Shown here one piece after another: positions 1-9,507 of a stretch of 64,000 bases of DNA (its first letter is position 1; every line of letters starts with the position of its first letter). Below the pieces are notes generated by a model that saw only the letters and a program-made list of their open reading frames with translations, ran no database searches and had not been told where the DNA came from. Position numbers and translations under genes: made by a program. The DNA comes from Histomonas meleagridis (taxonomy: Eukaryota; Parabasalia; Tritrichomonadida; Dientamoebidae), in assembly GCA_020186115.1 (NCBI GenBank), contig WSYJ01000081.1, positions 248,001-312,000 on the forward strand. The letters are read 5' to 3'.

Positions 1-945
1 CAAGAATCATATTACTTAATCGAGAAACTAATTGAACAAAATTTAATTGATAAAAACATCACTAAAAATATTCATTCAAAATATTTTGCACATTATAAAA
101 CAGAAAAAGAAAACCAAAACCAAACCAGTATGCAATTTATATCGAATGAAAATGATCCAATAGAAAAATACTTTTTGGATAATTATGAAGAATTATCAAA
201 GAATGATTTTAAACTTCACAAAGAATTAATTAAAGAAGGAAATAATCCAAATAAAATTGCTAAAATGATTCGAAATGATGAAATAGGAAAACTTCAAGAA
301 ATATCATCACAAACAAATTTTAATTTTAATCAAACAATTGAACCATCAATATATGTAAGATATTCATTCATTAATCAAAAGAATGTTACATTAATTGATT
401 ATGCAGCATTTTTTTCTTCAATTAAATGTTTTAAATATTTACTTATGAATGGAGCAAATATAGAAAACACAGGTAAATATGCAGTTGCAGGTGGAAATGA
501 AGAAATCATTCATTTGTGTGAACAGAATCATTCATCATTTGAAGGTGCATATGAAGCAGCAATTGAATATCATCAAAATGATATCTTTAAATACATTTAT
601 GAAAATAAATTAGAAAAAATACAATCAATACCGAAAATGTCTGAAGATAAAACTAATGATTTGATAAGTTTTTGTATTAAAAAAGATAATTATGAAATTT
701 TAGCATTTTTTGAAAAAAAAGGAATTAATGTTAATGCTTATAATATAAATGAATCAGCAAGAAATGGAAATTTATATCTCTTGAAATATTTCCTTCAAAA
801 TAATCAAATTCCAAAAAATATTTTAGTTTTTGCTTCAGAATCAGGAAATGTTGAACTTGTGAAATATGTTTTAGAACAAAAAGGAATTGATGTTAATGCA
901 ATTAGTGTTCATTTGAATAATTTTATATATGTTTTAATAATTTAG
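1..945 (+). CDS. DUF3447/ankyrin protein, first coding block (5' truncated by window)
   Basis: The frame is open from the first base of the window, so the true start lies upstream; the Met at 130 is internal. The first 43 codons match the same part of the paralogues at 27.1, 40.4 and 59.5 kb (QESYYLIEKxIEQNLID block). Next comes the DUF3447 region (motifs LHKELIKEGNNPN, KLQEISSQTNF, LIDYAAFFSS, CFKYLLMNGA, EIIHLCEQNHSSF), then ankyrin-like repeats. DUF3447 is a trichomonad-expanded domain of unknown function; ankyrin repeats usually bind proteins. The block ends in the first ankyrin module with GIDVNA, then runs into the AT-rich spacer and stops after the residues YVLII. Downstream modules are listed separately. 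Whether they are joined in the mature mRNA is unknown. Confidence 0.85.
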   Translation, partial: QESYYLIEKLIEQNLIDKNITKNIHSKYFAHYKTEKENQNQTSMQFISNENDPIEKYFLDNYEELSKNDFKLHKELIKEGNNPNKIAKMIRNDEIGKLQEISSQTNFNFNQTIEPSIYVRYSFINQKNVTLIDYAAFFSSIKCFKYLLMNGANIENTGKYAVAGGNEEIIHLCEQNHSSFEGAYEAAIEYHQNDIFKYIYENKLEKIQSIPKMSEDKTNDLISFCIKKDNYEILAFFEKKGINVNAYNINESARNGNLYLLKYFLQNNQIPKNILVFASESGNVELVKYVLEQKGIDVNAISVHLNNFIYVLII

Positions 946-2341
946 AATATGTTTTAATAATTTTTAATATGTTTTAATAATTTGAAACAGCACTTCATAT
1001 TGCAGTTAGAAGTAATTATATAGAAATAGTAAAACTACTTTTAGATAAAGAAGGAATTAATGTTAATGCAAAAACTATTCATTTGAGTAATTTGAAATAT
1101 GTTTTAATAATTTAGAATATGTTTTAATAATTTGAAACAGCACTTCATATAGCAGTTAGAAATAATAATATAGAAATAGTAAAATTACTTTTAGATAAAG
1201 AAGGAATTGATGTTAATGCAAAAATTATTCATTTGAATAATTTTATATATGTTTTAATAATTTTGGATATGTTTTATTAATTTGGAATATGTTTTAATAA
1301 TTTGAAACATCACTTCATATAGCAGTTAAAAATAATAATATAGAAATAGTAAAATTACTTTTAGATAAAGGAATTGATGTTAATGCAAAAACTATTCATT
1401 TGAATAATTTAGGGTATGTTTTAATAATTTTATATATGTTTTAATAATTTGAAATATGTTTTAATAATTTGCAACAGCACTTCGTATAGCAGTTAAAAAT
1501 AATAATATAGAAATAGTAAAATTACTTTTAGATAAAGAAGGAATTGATGTTAATGCAAAAACTATTCATTTGAATAATTTGGAATATGTTTTAATAATTT
1601 TATATATGTTTTAATAATTTGAAACAGCACTTCATATAGCAGTTAGAAATAATAATATAGAAATAGTAAAATTACTTTTAGATAAAGGAATTGATGTTAA
1701 TGCAAAAAATATTCATTTGAATAATTTGGAATATGTTTTAATAATTTGAAACAGCGCTTCATATAGCGGTTAAAAATAATAATATAGAAATAGTAAAATT
1801 ACTTTTAGATAAAGGAATTGATGTTAATGCAAAAACTATTCATTTGAATAATTTGAAATATGTTTTAATAATTCGGTATATGTTTTAATAATTTATAATA
1901 TGTTTTAATAATTTTGGATATGTTTTAATAATTTGGAATATGTTTTAATAATTTGAAACAGCACTTCATATAGCAGTTAGAAATAATAATATAGAAATAA
2001 TAAAATTACTTTTAGATAAAGAAGGAATTGATATTAATGCAAAAACTATTCATTTGAATAATTTGGAATATGTTTTAATAATTTTATATATGTTTTAATA
2101 ATTTGAAACAGCACTTCATATAGCAGTTAGAAATAATAATATAGAAATAGTAAAATTACTTTTAGATAAAGGAATTGATGTTAATGCAAAAACTATTCAT
2201 TTGAATAATTTTGGATAAGTTTTAATAAATTGAAATATGTTTTAATAATATTTGGAAGCACTTCAAATTGCACAACAAAAAGGATACACAGAAATAGTAA
2301 ATTTACTTCGTGAAAAAAGTACTAACGAAAATTCTAATTAA
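946..2341 (+). repeat. Array of single-ankyrin modules with AT-rich spacers, locus 1
   Basis: About nine modules follow the first coding block. Each begins near ACAGCACTTCAT (TALH) at about 987, 1136, 1307, 1474, 1624, 1751, 1958, 2108 and 2252, and encodes one repeat of the form TALHIAVRNNNIEIVKLLL plus DK(EG)IDVNAK. Between modules lies a spacer containing one to five copies of a 20-bp unit, TATGTTTTAATAATTTRGAA, with stops and a frame shift. The last module differs: it starts EALQIAQQKGYTEIVNLL and ends with a hydrophilic tail (REKSTNENSN) and TAA at 2339-2341, like a proper C terminus. The modules look like exons of one gene, but the spacers have no consistent GT-AG ends. Confidence 0.75.
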
Positions 2342-2469
2342 AAAACTTTTTATATAAACATCAAATCTTCATTTTTATTAAGAAATGGAAATGAAGCATA
2401 AATTGCTAATAATTAAAATCACTCCTAAGACCAATTGTGCGCAGAAAACAATATAAAGAAAAACGCCAA

Positions 2470-2645
2470 CAAAAGAAGTGTTGGCAACAACATAACAAAG
2501 TTCATTTTTTATAATAATCGCTTTGATTTTTTTTTTCTTCATAAATCCATTTAAAGACATCATTTCGATGGAATTCAATTGCCTTTTTATACACATCTTC
2601 AAATGATGATTTTGCTCACACAAATAAATGATTTCTTCAATTCAA
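2470..2645 (-). pseudogene. DUF3447 gene fragment
   Basis: Read on the minus strand, 2645 to about 2530 matches the EIIHLCEQNH...AIEFHRNDIFKWIYEEKK part of DUF3447. A short deletion after the NH codons puts the rest out of frame. The fragment then merges with unrelated sequence coding a hydrophobic stretch (VANTSFVGVFLYIVFCAQL). It lies immediately downstream of, and convergent with, locus 1. I read it as a decayed copy, not a gene. Confidence 0.7.
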
Positions 2646-3039
2646 CCTTAAATATTTGTTGAATGATTTATATGAAATAATGAAAAATAGAAAATTTGTT
2701 TATTTTCATCTTCTCATTTGATTTTGAACAAAAAATTCAAGTATTTATAATCCATCTGATAGGTATGATCTAACGATATTTTAATGTATCAAATTAAAAT
2801 GTTGCAACGAAAATGTCTAACAAAAAACTTTTAAAGTTCAAGAGAAATCAATAGTTTACAATTCAAAATTGAAGAAAACCGTCAATGAAAATTTTCATTA
2901 GAAAAGCGAAATGATTGTTGTCCGGTCATATCACATTATCAGTTTTTGCGGTTTATTTTTCACTAATGATGTTTTAAAATTAAAATAAAAATTTCTTGAA
3001 AATTCTTTGATAGAAATCAAAAAAATTATAATTCAAATA

Positions 3040-3318
3040 TTATATTTGTAAAAGTATATTATCCGCTGAGCAAAACCTTTGCTGTGAAGAATAATAAGAA
3101 AATGCATAATTTCCAATATAATATACTGAATTACTGATATTAACTGAAATATTTCTCTTCCTTTGAGAAAATGAATAATCTGGTATATAAAATATTCCTT
3201 TTTCAATAATAATATGTTCTGTAATATTTTGATCAAATTCACTTTCATATATTATTGTAAGTGTATTTGTGTAATAATCAAATGTTTGAAAAGTATTTAT
3301 CAAAAACATAACAAACAA
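3040..3318 (-). pseudogene. BspA-like leucine-rich repeat fragment
   Basis: This ORF of about 90 codons contains IPDYSFSQRKRNISVNISN followed by SVYYIGNYAFSYYS. That is the spacing of the treponema-type LRR_5 repeat (I-x-x-YAFS...V-x-I-P..V..IG..AF) of BspA-like surface proteins, which are very numerous in trichomonads. Only one to two repeats remain, there is no signal peptide or membrane anchor, and the ends run into unrelated sequence. It is probably a relic of a larger surface-protein gene. Confidence 0.5.
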
Positions 3319-3329
3319 TAATTAAAAAT

Positions 3330-3862
3330 AATTTTGATCAAGTACAGAGACAAATGCATTACCAACGAATTTACCCCAGTGACTATGGTTTGAAGTACAT
3401 GATTTGTTTCTGCAGTAACCAAATCAAGAGCTTTTTTCAAAGCAGCAGCATTTGTTGAATAAGCATTAAATTTGAAAAAAAAATTTCGAAATTTGTAAGA
3501 AAATATTTTGACAGAAAATCATATTTTTCGTATTTTGGGAACTGCCTTGAGGAGGAATTGCTGCTGCATTTGTTGAATAAGCATCAAATATTATTAATCG
3601 ATATTTTCGCTTCCTTTGTTCATCATCATTTTAAATATTTTGACATTTCCACTTTTTCAATATAATATGATCGTTACAGGAAAGTGGAGTACCTTTTCCA
3701 CTTACAATACATAATATATTTTAATAGTCAACTCTTTCATCTAAAATATAAAGCGAAAAACTAAACAGTTAGATAAAGATATGAATACTCATTCAAAATA
3801 ATCTAGAAATTGAAATAGGATTTAGTACAGATTTTTCTTCTTTAATTAATATTATGAAATAT
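3330..3862. other. Gene-poor stretch with a short duplicated sequence
   Basis: I see no intact gene. On the minus strand a short open piece reads AYSTNAAALKKALDLVTAET (about 3405-3465). A second copy of the same start (DAYSTNAAA, about 3565-3590) lies 110 bp away. This indicates a small internal duplication within what may be a decayed gene of unknown type. Confidence 0.35.
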
Positions 3863-4768
3863 CTAAGGTTCATATAATCCGTTCTCGACTGGTTCAAGTG
3901 GTACACAAGGACAAAACCAAAGAGGACAATATTTCTTCTCCCCACACACTTCAGCGAAGTTGTTGAAGCATCCCTTATCGTAATCCGTTGCTTTTGCAGA
4001 TTTTTTCCAGATTTCGATGGATGTGAGATTATGTTTCACATGTGAAACAGCTCGTAAAAGATAGTATGTAGCAGAACAGAACGCGATAAATCCAATTACA
4101 ATACCCAAATATATGTATAAATGAAGATATTGGTAATTGACACATTCATTTCTGAACCACCAGATATGGACTAAAAACCAAGCAAGAACAAATAAATCGG
4201 CCCACGAAAGTGTCAACATGAAATACCTTTGGTTCTTGATGCCGATCCACGACTCTGTCCAATAACAATAATGGTCAGCTCGTAAAACAAAACGACGTGC
4301 TAACACTGAGAAGGATGATCTGGGTGGTCGCTTGCTTTGTCGTGCATAGTCTAATTGTTCTTGATATGTTACAATTGAATCCATTAGGTTTTCCCATGTG
4401 AGATTTTGTAGATCAGAATAATGAGCATAATCATAAGGAAGATATCCTGGACTAGCAATGATGGTTGAAAAATAAGCAAAAGCAAGCGCTAATGCAATAA
4501 GAATAAAAATTACCAAAAATATGTAAGAAATTGTTTTGTTAGGAATATACACGATTGAGTCATAGCAGCCAGTGAACAGAAGGTAAAGAAATAAAACAAT
4601 AATAATTAATGGTCGAATAGGTTTCACAATCCAATGATTGCATACATATATTTTAGCAATTGGAAAATAAGCTATGTTAAAGCAACAACATTTTTTGTCT
4701 TCGTGTATACTTGGTGATAGAGTATTATCATTATCAAGAGTAACAAGTTCTTGATCTATTGACTTCAT
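3863..4768 (-). CDS. DHHC-family palmitoyltransferase-like protein with degenerate zinc finger (DHYC)
   Basis: The 301-residue protein has four predicted membrane segments (about 51-67, 80-103, 184-204, 216-238), with the cytosolic core between the second and third, as in DHHC S-acyltransferases. Recognisable family landmarks are SPGYLP after TM2 (usual DPG), KRPPRS, ADHYCYW at 164-170, the TTxE-like TSIE at 249-252 and a PaCCT-like DKGCFNNFAEVCG with Asn270. The catalytic Cys168 is kept as DHYC, a variant also seen in yeast Akr1. The Cys and His residues that normally hold zinc (CxxC and SHHCSxC) are missing: SHHCSxC reads SSFSVLA. The start is the ATG at 4768. Family membership looks firm. 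Activity is uncertain because the zinc ligands are lost; the C-terminal Cys cluster (CPLWFCPC) could be acylated. Confidence 0.8.
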   Translation of the reverse strand: MKSIDQELVTLDNDNTLSPSIHEDKKCCCFNIAYFPIAKIYVCNHWIVKPIRPLIIIVLFLYLLFTGCYDSIVYIPNKTISYIFLVIFILIALALAFAYFSTIIASPGYLPYDYAHYSDLQNLTWENLMDSIVTYQEQLDYARQSKRPPRSSFSVLARRFVLRADHYCYWTESWIGIKNQRYFMLTLSWADLFVLAWFLVHIWWFRNECVNYQYLHLYIYLGIVIGFIAFCSATYYLLRAVSHVKHNLTSIEIWKKSAKATDYDKGCFNNFAEVCGEKKYCPLWFCPCVPLEPVENGLYEP

Positions 4769-5403
4769 TTTGTGTTCTGAAAAGTGTCAAATCATAATGA
4801 AATCCAAATATTTTGTGAATGCGTCATTTTGGAAGCGCTTTTCCCAAGAATTTATGAAATATTACCTATCGTATTTTTAATTATATTTTGTTTTGAACAT
4901 TTTATGAAGTTGGACAGAGAAAATAAAAATTTACTTATCCCGTTGGAAGGCGGTTTAACTCATTCAAAAATATAAATTTCAGAAGAAAGGCCGGCCTTCA
5001 ATTTTAATTAAAATTGTTGTCTAAAACAGCAAAGAATATTATTAATGGATATTTTATATTTTACAAGATTATATCTATATGTGTTAAATTTAAATAATTT
5101 CTTTAACGTAAGTATTGCTCCTTATTTTTTTGCTTAAAAAAAAATACAGAAAGCATATATAAACATAAATGAAATTCTTAAATTCTTATTTTTTTATTAA
5201 GTTGGTTAAATCTTTTAGACAATTTTTTTCTTTTTTGAGATATTCGGATGATCAAGAGATGGTAAAGCATTAACTTCGGTATCAAAGGCTTTCCAAATTC
5301 CAAATTGAGTGCTTGTCTTCAGAGATGCCACTTTTAATAAACAGCAGAAAAACTCGATATATAATGAACGTTAACTCACATCACTTCAAATATTTTTTTC
5401 TTA
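4769..5403. other. Intergenic region with a 3' gene fragment
   Basis: Between 5219 and about 5335 the minus strand is open and reads KVASLKTSTQFGIWKAFDT, then continues through EVNALPSLDHPNIS to a stop at 5219. It looks like the 3' end of a lost gene of unknown identity. Close to the next gene, at about 5365-5385, the sequence AACGTTAACTCACATC carries the AACGTT box seen before many genes here, some 35 bp upstream of the ATG at 5404. The open frame at 4784-4975 has no ATG start or recognisable domain and I do not call it. Confidence 0.4.
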
Positions 5404-6582
5404 ATGGGTGGTAATCAAAGTCTTACATCATCCAAATATAATGAAAATCTTCACATACTACAAGAACTTGAAAAAATTATTTTTGACTTAAATGAAGATA
5501 ATATTGATCAAATAGTCGAAAATTCATTACTTTATTTTTCAGAAGAATACCCATATTCATCCCATTTTATTATTTGTAGGATAGTATATGCATATTTTAT
5601 CAAAAAAGGTGACGAAATATTATGTTTTAAATATTTACAAAAAATAGAACAAGAAACGAAATATAAAATGATTAATATTTTCATAAATTTTTTATGTGCA
5701 AATAATTTTCAAGAAACGAATTATCTTCTTGAAAAGATGTATGAAAATGAAATAACTGAAAGGAAAATTGATCAAAATATTAAAAGTTCATACTTTATAC
5801 ATTATTTGTCAAAAGAAGAAATTCATATATTAAACAGAGAAAGATTCATGAAAGAAATCTCAAATAATTATGAAGATTTATCAAAGAATGATTTTAAACT
5901 TCACAAAGAATTAATCAAAGAAGGACATAATCCAAATAAAATTGCTAAAATGATTCGAAATGATGAAATAGAAAAACTTCAAGAAATATCATCACAAACA
6001 AATTTTAATTTTGATCAAACAATTGAACCATCACTTTATGAAAGATGTTCATTTATTAATAAGGATGATGTTACATTAATTGATTATGCAGCATTTTTTT
6101 CTTCAATTAAATGTTTTAAATATTTACTTATGAATGGAGCAAAAGTAGAAAACACAGGTAAATATGCAATTGCAGGTGGAAATGAAGAAATCATTCATTT
6201 GTGTGAACAAAATCATTCATCATTTACAGAAGCATATGAAACTGCAATAGAATTTCATCGAAATGATATCTTTCATTATCTTTATGAAAATAATATTGTT
6301 GAAATTAATAATTTAGAAGAATTAGGGAAAATATGTATTTTACATGATAACTTTAATATTCTTTCATTTTTAGAAAAAGAAGGAATGATAATGAATGAAA
6401 CTCTTATTAATGAATCGATTATAACAGGGAATCTCTTTATTTTCCAATATTTTCAATCAAAAAATCCAAAATCAATAAATTTTTTAGAAATATCAGGTTT
6501 TTGTTCAAATGAAGAACTATCTAACTACCTTATTAAATATAAATATATTGATTTAAGAAACGATGTTTCAAAATTTTATTAA
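5404..6582 (+). CDS. DUF3447/ankyrin protein, first coding block, locus 2
   Basis: This 392-codon block starts at an ATG (MGGNQSLTSS) preceded by an AACGTT box. Residues 1-150 form the alpha-helical N-terminal part shared with the other loci (ILQELEKIIFDLNEDN, FIICRIVYAYF, ETNYLLEKMYEN). DUF3447 follows at about 150-300 (FKLHKELIKEGHNPN, KLQEISSQTNFNFDQTI, LIDYAAFFSS, GKYAIAGGNEEIIHLCEQNH), then three divergent ankyrin-like repeats. The frame ends IDLRNDVSKFY and stop, exactly where the paralogues reach their first spacer. Function is unknown; the domain set suggests protein binding. Fifteen further ankyrin modules follow on the same strand. Confidence 0.85.
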   Translation: MGGNQSLTSSKYNENLHILQELEKIIFDLNEDNIDQIVENSLLYFSEEYPYSSHFIICRIVYAYFIKKGDEILCFKYLQKIEQETKYKMINIFINFLCANNFQETNYLLEKMYENEITERKIDQNIKSSYFIHYLSKEEIHILNRERFMKEISNNYEDLSKNDFKLHKELIKEGHNPNKIAKMIRNDEIEKLQEISSQTNFNFDQTIEPSLYERCSFINKDDVTLIDYAAFFSSIKCFKYLLMNGAKVENTGKYAIAGGNEEIIHLCEQNHSSFTEAYETAIEFHRNDIFHYLYENNIVEINNLEELGKICILHDNFNILSFLEKEGMIMNETLINESIITGNLFIFQYFQSKNPKSINFLEISGFCSNEELSNYLIKYKYIDLRNDVSKFY

Positions 6583-9037
6583 AAATTTTTTATAATAATT
6601 TGATATTTAATACTATGAAATAAAATTTCTTGAAAATAATTCATACAGCACTTATTATGGCATCTTTAAATGGTCGTACAGAAATAGTTAAATTACTACT
6701 TAAACAAGAAGGAATTGATGTTAATGCTAAAAATTTTCAATTGTATTGTTTAAAACTTGTTTTAATAATTTTTTATTTCAAAATAATATTTAGAAATTAT
6801 TTAAAATATTTCAAACATCACTTATATTAGCAACTTTAAATGGTTATATAAAAATTGTTAAATTACTTCTTGAACAAGAAGGAATTGATGTTAACGCTCA
6901 AGATATATATTTGTTTTATTTGATATTGTTTTCAATTATTTAGGATTTGAAAATAACTTTTGGAATTTTTTTTAAATTTTTTAATACAGCACTTATATAC
7001 GCTTCTAAACTTGGTGATATAGAAATAGTTAAATTACTTCTTGAGCAAAAGGATATCAATACTAATGTTCAAGATATTCATTTGATTTGTTTTATACTTA
7101 TTTTAATAATTTACGAATATTTATATATAATGTTTGGAAATTATTTGAATTATTTGAAACACCACTCATGAAAGCATCTGAAAAAGGTAACATAGAAATA
7201 GTAAAATTACTTCTTGAACAAGATGGAATTGATGTTAATGCTAAAAATTTTTAATTATTTTATTTAAAACTTATTTTAATATTTTTATATTTCAAAATAA
7301 CTTTTGGGAATTATTTAAATTATTTCGGACAGAACTAATAAATGCATCTTGTCATGATCATACAGAAATCGTTCAATTACTTCTTGAACAAAAAGGAATT
7401 AATATCAATGCTAAAGATATTTATTTGTTTTATTTGATATTTATTTTAATAATTTTATATTTCAAAATAATATTTGAAGATTATTCAATGTATTTCAAAC
7501 AGCTATTATGTTAGCATCTTCAAAAGGTAACATAAAAATAGTACAATTACTTCTTGAACAAAAAGGAATTGATATCAGTGCTAAAGGTTTTTGTTAATTT
7601 GATTGAATATTTATTTTATTAACTTAATATTTCAAAATAATAATTGGAAATTATTTAAGATGTTTCAAACAGCATTTATAAGTGCATCTAAAAATGGTCG
7701 TACAGAAATAGTTAAAATACTTCTTGAACAAGAAGGAATTGATATCAATGATAAAGATATTTATTTGCTTTAATCAATATATGTTTTAATATTTCGATAT
7801 TTTAAAATAATGTTTGGAAATTATTTAAATTATTTTGGACAGCACTTATGAGGGCTTCTAGAAATGGTCATATAGAAATTGTTAAATTACTTCTTGCACA
7901 AGAAGGAATTGATGTTAATGCTAAAAATATCAAATTGTATTGTTTAAAATTTGTATTAATAATTTTTTATTTCAAAGAAATATTTGAAAATTATTCAAAT
8001 TATTTGAAACAGCACTAATAAAAGCAACTGAAGAAGGTCATACTGAAGTCGTTAAATTACTTCTTGAACAAAAAGGAATAGATATTAATGCTAAAAAAAA
8101 TAATCTTAATATTTTAAAGTTTTAAAATAATTTATGGAAATTGTTTAAATTATTTTATACATCACTTATGATTGCATCTGATTATGGTTATAAAGAAATA
8201 GTTAAATTACTTCTCGAACAAGAAGAAATTGATATTAATACTAAAGATATTTATTTGTTTTATTTGATATTTGTTTTAATAATTTTCTATTTCAAATTAA
8301 TTTATGGAAATTATTTGAAGCATTTGAAACTGTACTTATTCAAGCATCTCGATATTGCTTTACAAAAATAGTTAAATCACTTCTTAAACAAAAAGGAATT
8401 GACATTAATGCTAAAGATAAAATTTATCCTAATAATTTGATTTTTCAAAACGATATATGAAAATTGTTTAAATTATTTGAAACAGCACTTATGAAAGCAT
8501 CTAAAAATGGTTCTATCGAAATAGTTAAATTACTTCTTGAACAAGAAGAAATTGATATTAATGCTAAAGATAAAATTTATTTTAATAATTTGCTGTTTCT
8601 ACATAATATTTAGAAATTATTTAAATTATTTAATACAGCACTTATGTATGCATCATCTTGGAATGGTTATACAGAAATAGTTAAATTACTTCTTGAACAA
8701 GAAGGAATTGATATTAATGCTAAAAATATCATCTTATTTTACTTAATGTTTATTTAAATAATAGAATGTTTTAATATAATATTTGGAAGCTATTTAAATT
8801 CTTTGAAACAGCACTTATTTTAGCATCTGCAAATGGCAAAAAGAAAATAGTCAAAATACTTCATAAACGAGAATGATTTGATATCAATGCTAAAAATATT
8901 AATTTTAGTTTTAACATAATATATATTGGTAATTATATTAACTATTTGATTCAGCACTTATGAATATTTTTCTTCTTGAACACGAGTTCATTACTATGAT
9001 GAAAATATATTACATTATGAATAAAACTACTATGTAA
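6583..9037 (+). repeat. Array of single-ankyrin modules with conserved frame-breaking spacers, locus 2
   Basis: About fifteen modules begin near 6645, 6813, 6985, 7163, 7329, 7498, 7672, 7843, 8009, 8157, 8328, 8481, 8634, 8808 and 8950. Each encodes one repeat like TALMIASxxGxTEIVKLLL followed by EQEGIDVNAKD. Spacers of about 50-85 bp share a 5' block (GATATTTATTTGTTTTATTT), the core TTTTAATAATTT and a 3' block (GGAAATTATTTAAATTATTT) just before the TAL codons. Frame is lost in every spacer, and many have stops. The final module is short (SALMNIFLLEH) and ends at TAA 9035-9037. The coding parts drift mostly in ways that keep the ankyrin consensus, whereas spacers vary in length, so the spacers are non-coding. 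Confidence 0.75.
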
Positions 9038-9094
9038 GATTTTTTTGCAAAAAAACCCTAATATATCAGAGGTATATTCGTATTAAAATGATTA

Positions 9095-9375
9095 ATGAAG
9101 AAGTAACGAAACTTTGGATGACATTTTATATTTTTCTTTATTTTCTTTCACTTCTTTAATAAATTCATTAAGAATTCTTCAAGGCGATTTTTTTGACAAA
9201 AGTTTGAAGCTATTTGAAACTCAATATCTTTTCGTTCTTGAACAAGTAATTTTCGATATTCTTCTGAAAGTTTTAAAAAGTTTTTGTGTCTTGTTTCGAT
9301 AATTGGAACCAAGTTCTTGAAAAAAATATTCTTTTTTTCCATTGTTTTCTGTTTTCTATTTTCATTCAACAAATT
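9095..9375 (-). pseudogene. Partial copy of the coiled-coil gene at 14.1 kb
   Basis: The minus strand encodes LKLSEEYRKLLVQERKDIEF followed by QIASNFCQKNRLEEF, nearly identical to the C-terminal half of the small coiled-coil protein at 14121-14459. It lacks the EHNK residues and has a broken C terminus. The similarity continues past the stop codon (GAAACTTTGGATGACATTTT here, GAAACTTTAGATGGCATTTT there). This is therefore a genomic duplication on the far side of the CYFIP-SCAMP pair. It has no good start and is probably dead. Confidence 0.65.
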
Positions 9376-9507
9376 GATAATTATTTATTGTTATGCATTA
9401 CTGAAAACATTTGTGTTTTTATCAATTTTTAAGAAAAAAAATTAATTAATCTATTTGTAAGGAAAAATCTCATAAATATTATTTAAACATTCCTAAAAAT
9501 ATAATTT

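Noticed and set aside
4784-4975. 63-codon plus-strand ORF
   Set aside because: It starts with GTG, has no domain and no conserved composition.
7065-8371. Programmed -1 frameshift through spacers (slip at TTGAAAC)
   Set aside because: Several spacers have stop codons before the slip site, and spacer length varies, so a single slip cannot read through all modules.
6583-9037. Spacers as ordinary GT-AG introns
   Set aside because: The obvious donor candidate (GTTAATGC in the DVNA codons) is ATT or ATC in many modules, and the ACAG before CACTT is ACAT, ACAC or ACTG in several. Joining at ACAG also gives a stop in the first codons.
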